Position numbers and translations under genes: made by a program | Notes under the pieces: model-generated | What the model was told of the DNA's origin: nothing | The model's database searches: none | Seen by the model: the letters and a program-made list of their open reading frames with translations, nothing else | NCBI GenBank assembly: GCA_032716605.1 | Contig: CM064492.1 | Coordinates: forward strand, 51,710,344 to 51,774,343 | Origin: Paralithodes platypus | Taxonomy: Eukaryota > Arthropoda > Malacostraca > Decapoda > Lithodidae | Length of the DNA: 64,000 bases | Reading direction: 5' to 3' | Shown: piece after piece, positions 63,766-64,000 of the stretch | How positions within the stretch are numbered: the first letter of the stretch is position 1 | Layout: each line of letters starts with the position of its first letter

Positions 63766-64000
63766 AAGAGTACAAAGGAGTACAAAGGAAATCAAGCAAC
63801 AACATATCTGGTAACCCTTCTAGGCTGCTTGTCCTCCAAAACACTGAGGAACAATTGTCCAAACAGTGGTTTAGAGTGGGTAAGGAAACATTGGAAAGGG
63901 AACTACTGCCCTGGAACTAATGTCCGTGGTAGGATTAGGAAGTTAGTAGGGGACAGATGGGTTAGTAACTGAGGGGGGGATAAAATAAAGTTATTCATTT
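63766..64000 (-). repeat. 3' UTR of LINE family 2 (reverse), running off the window
   Basis: Same order as 43285-43530: two GGAGTACAAA units, CATATCTGGTAACCCTTC, AGGATTAGGAAGTTAGTAGG, GACAGATGGGTTAGTAAC, GGGGGGATAAAATAAAG. The last bases match the region just after the family 2 stop codon, so the coding part probably continues beyond 64000 on the minus strand. Confidence 0.85.

Overview
The window looks like non-coding chromosomal DNA from an invertebrate animal. I favour an arthropod, possibly a decapod crustacean, but only at low confidence. Nothing is prokaryotic: there are no operons or ribosome-binding sites, long simple-sequence tracts are everywhere, and almost every recognisable coding stretch is a decayed transposable element. 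Those seen are Ty3/Gypsy integrase, RT and LTRs; a Helitron-type Rep/helicase; two CR1-like LINE families; a third LINE fragment; a piggyBac transposase; and a tRNA-derived SINE. The only host-like coding sequence is a broken cold-shock-domain (Y-box-like) sequence at 57.2-58.3 kb on the minus strand.

Layout. 0-9.8 kb: repeated blocks of a modular element carrying a 15-bp microsatellite (TAGTAGTGATGATGG-like), a Gypsy integrase relic, and a Gypsy provirus (5556-8856) inserted in the microsatellite. 9.8-15.4 kb: a Helitron-like Rep/PIF1 helicase relic and a 1.8-kb solo LTR with ATAG target duplication. 15.4-26.8 kb: more modular-element copies, simple repeats, a perfect palindrome and a CCCGGCGTTGCCCGGG-type element. 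26.8-39 kb: low-complexity DNA, minisatellites and many short elements flanked by TTAA. 39-48 kb: a CR1-like LINE, a degraded antisense LINE of a second family, and long polypurine tracts. 48-57 kb: a SINE, then a second-family LINE interrupted by a three-element TTAA nest that includes a 4.2-kb piggyBac. 57-64 kb: the cold-shock pseudogene, a reverse SINE, and nested TTAA elements.

The strongest theme is TTAA-targeted insertion. About nineteen elements with CCC/GGG-starting termini are bounded by TTAA or a one-base variant. Several sit precisely inside other elements, so removing one in silico restores the host element. Three copies of one family measure 422, 421 and 422 bp once nested inserts are subtracted. 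The second theme is the modular microsatellite element. It has two conserved hairpins, a GACA-rich block and a variable microsatellite core, resembling non-autonomous Helentron/DINE-1/pearl-type elements. Its ends lie on both sides of the Helitron-like relic. No gene in the window appears intact, and no functional system or CRISPR array is evident.
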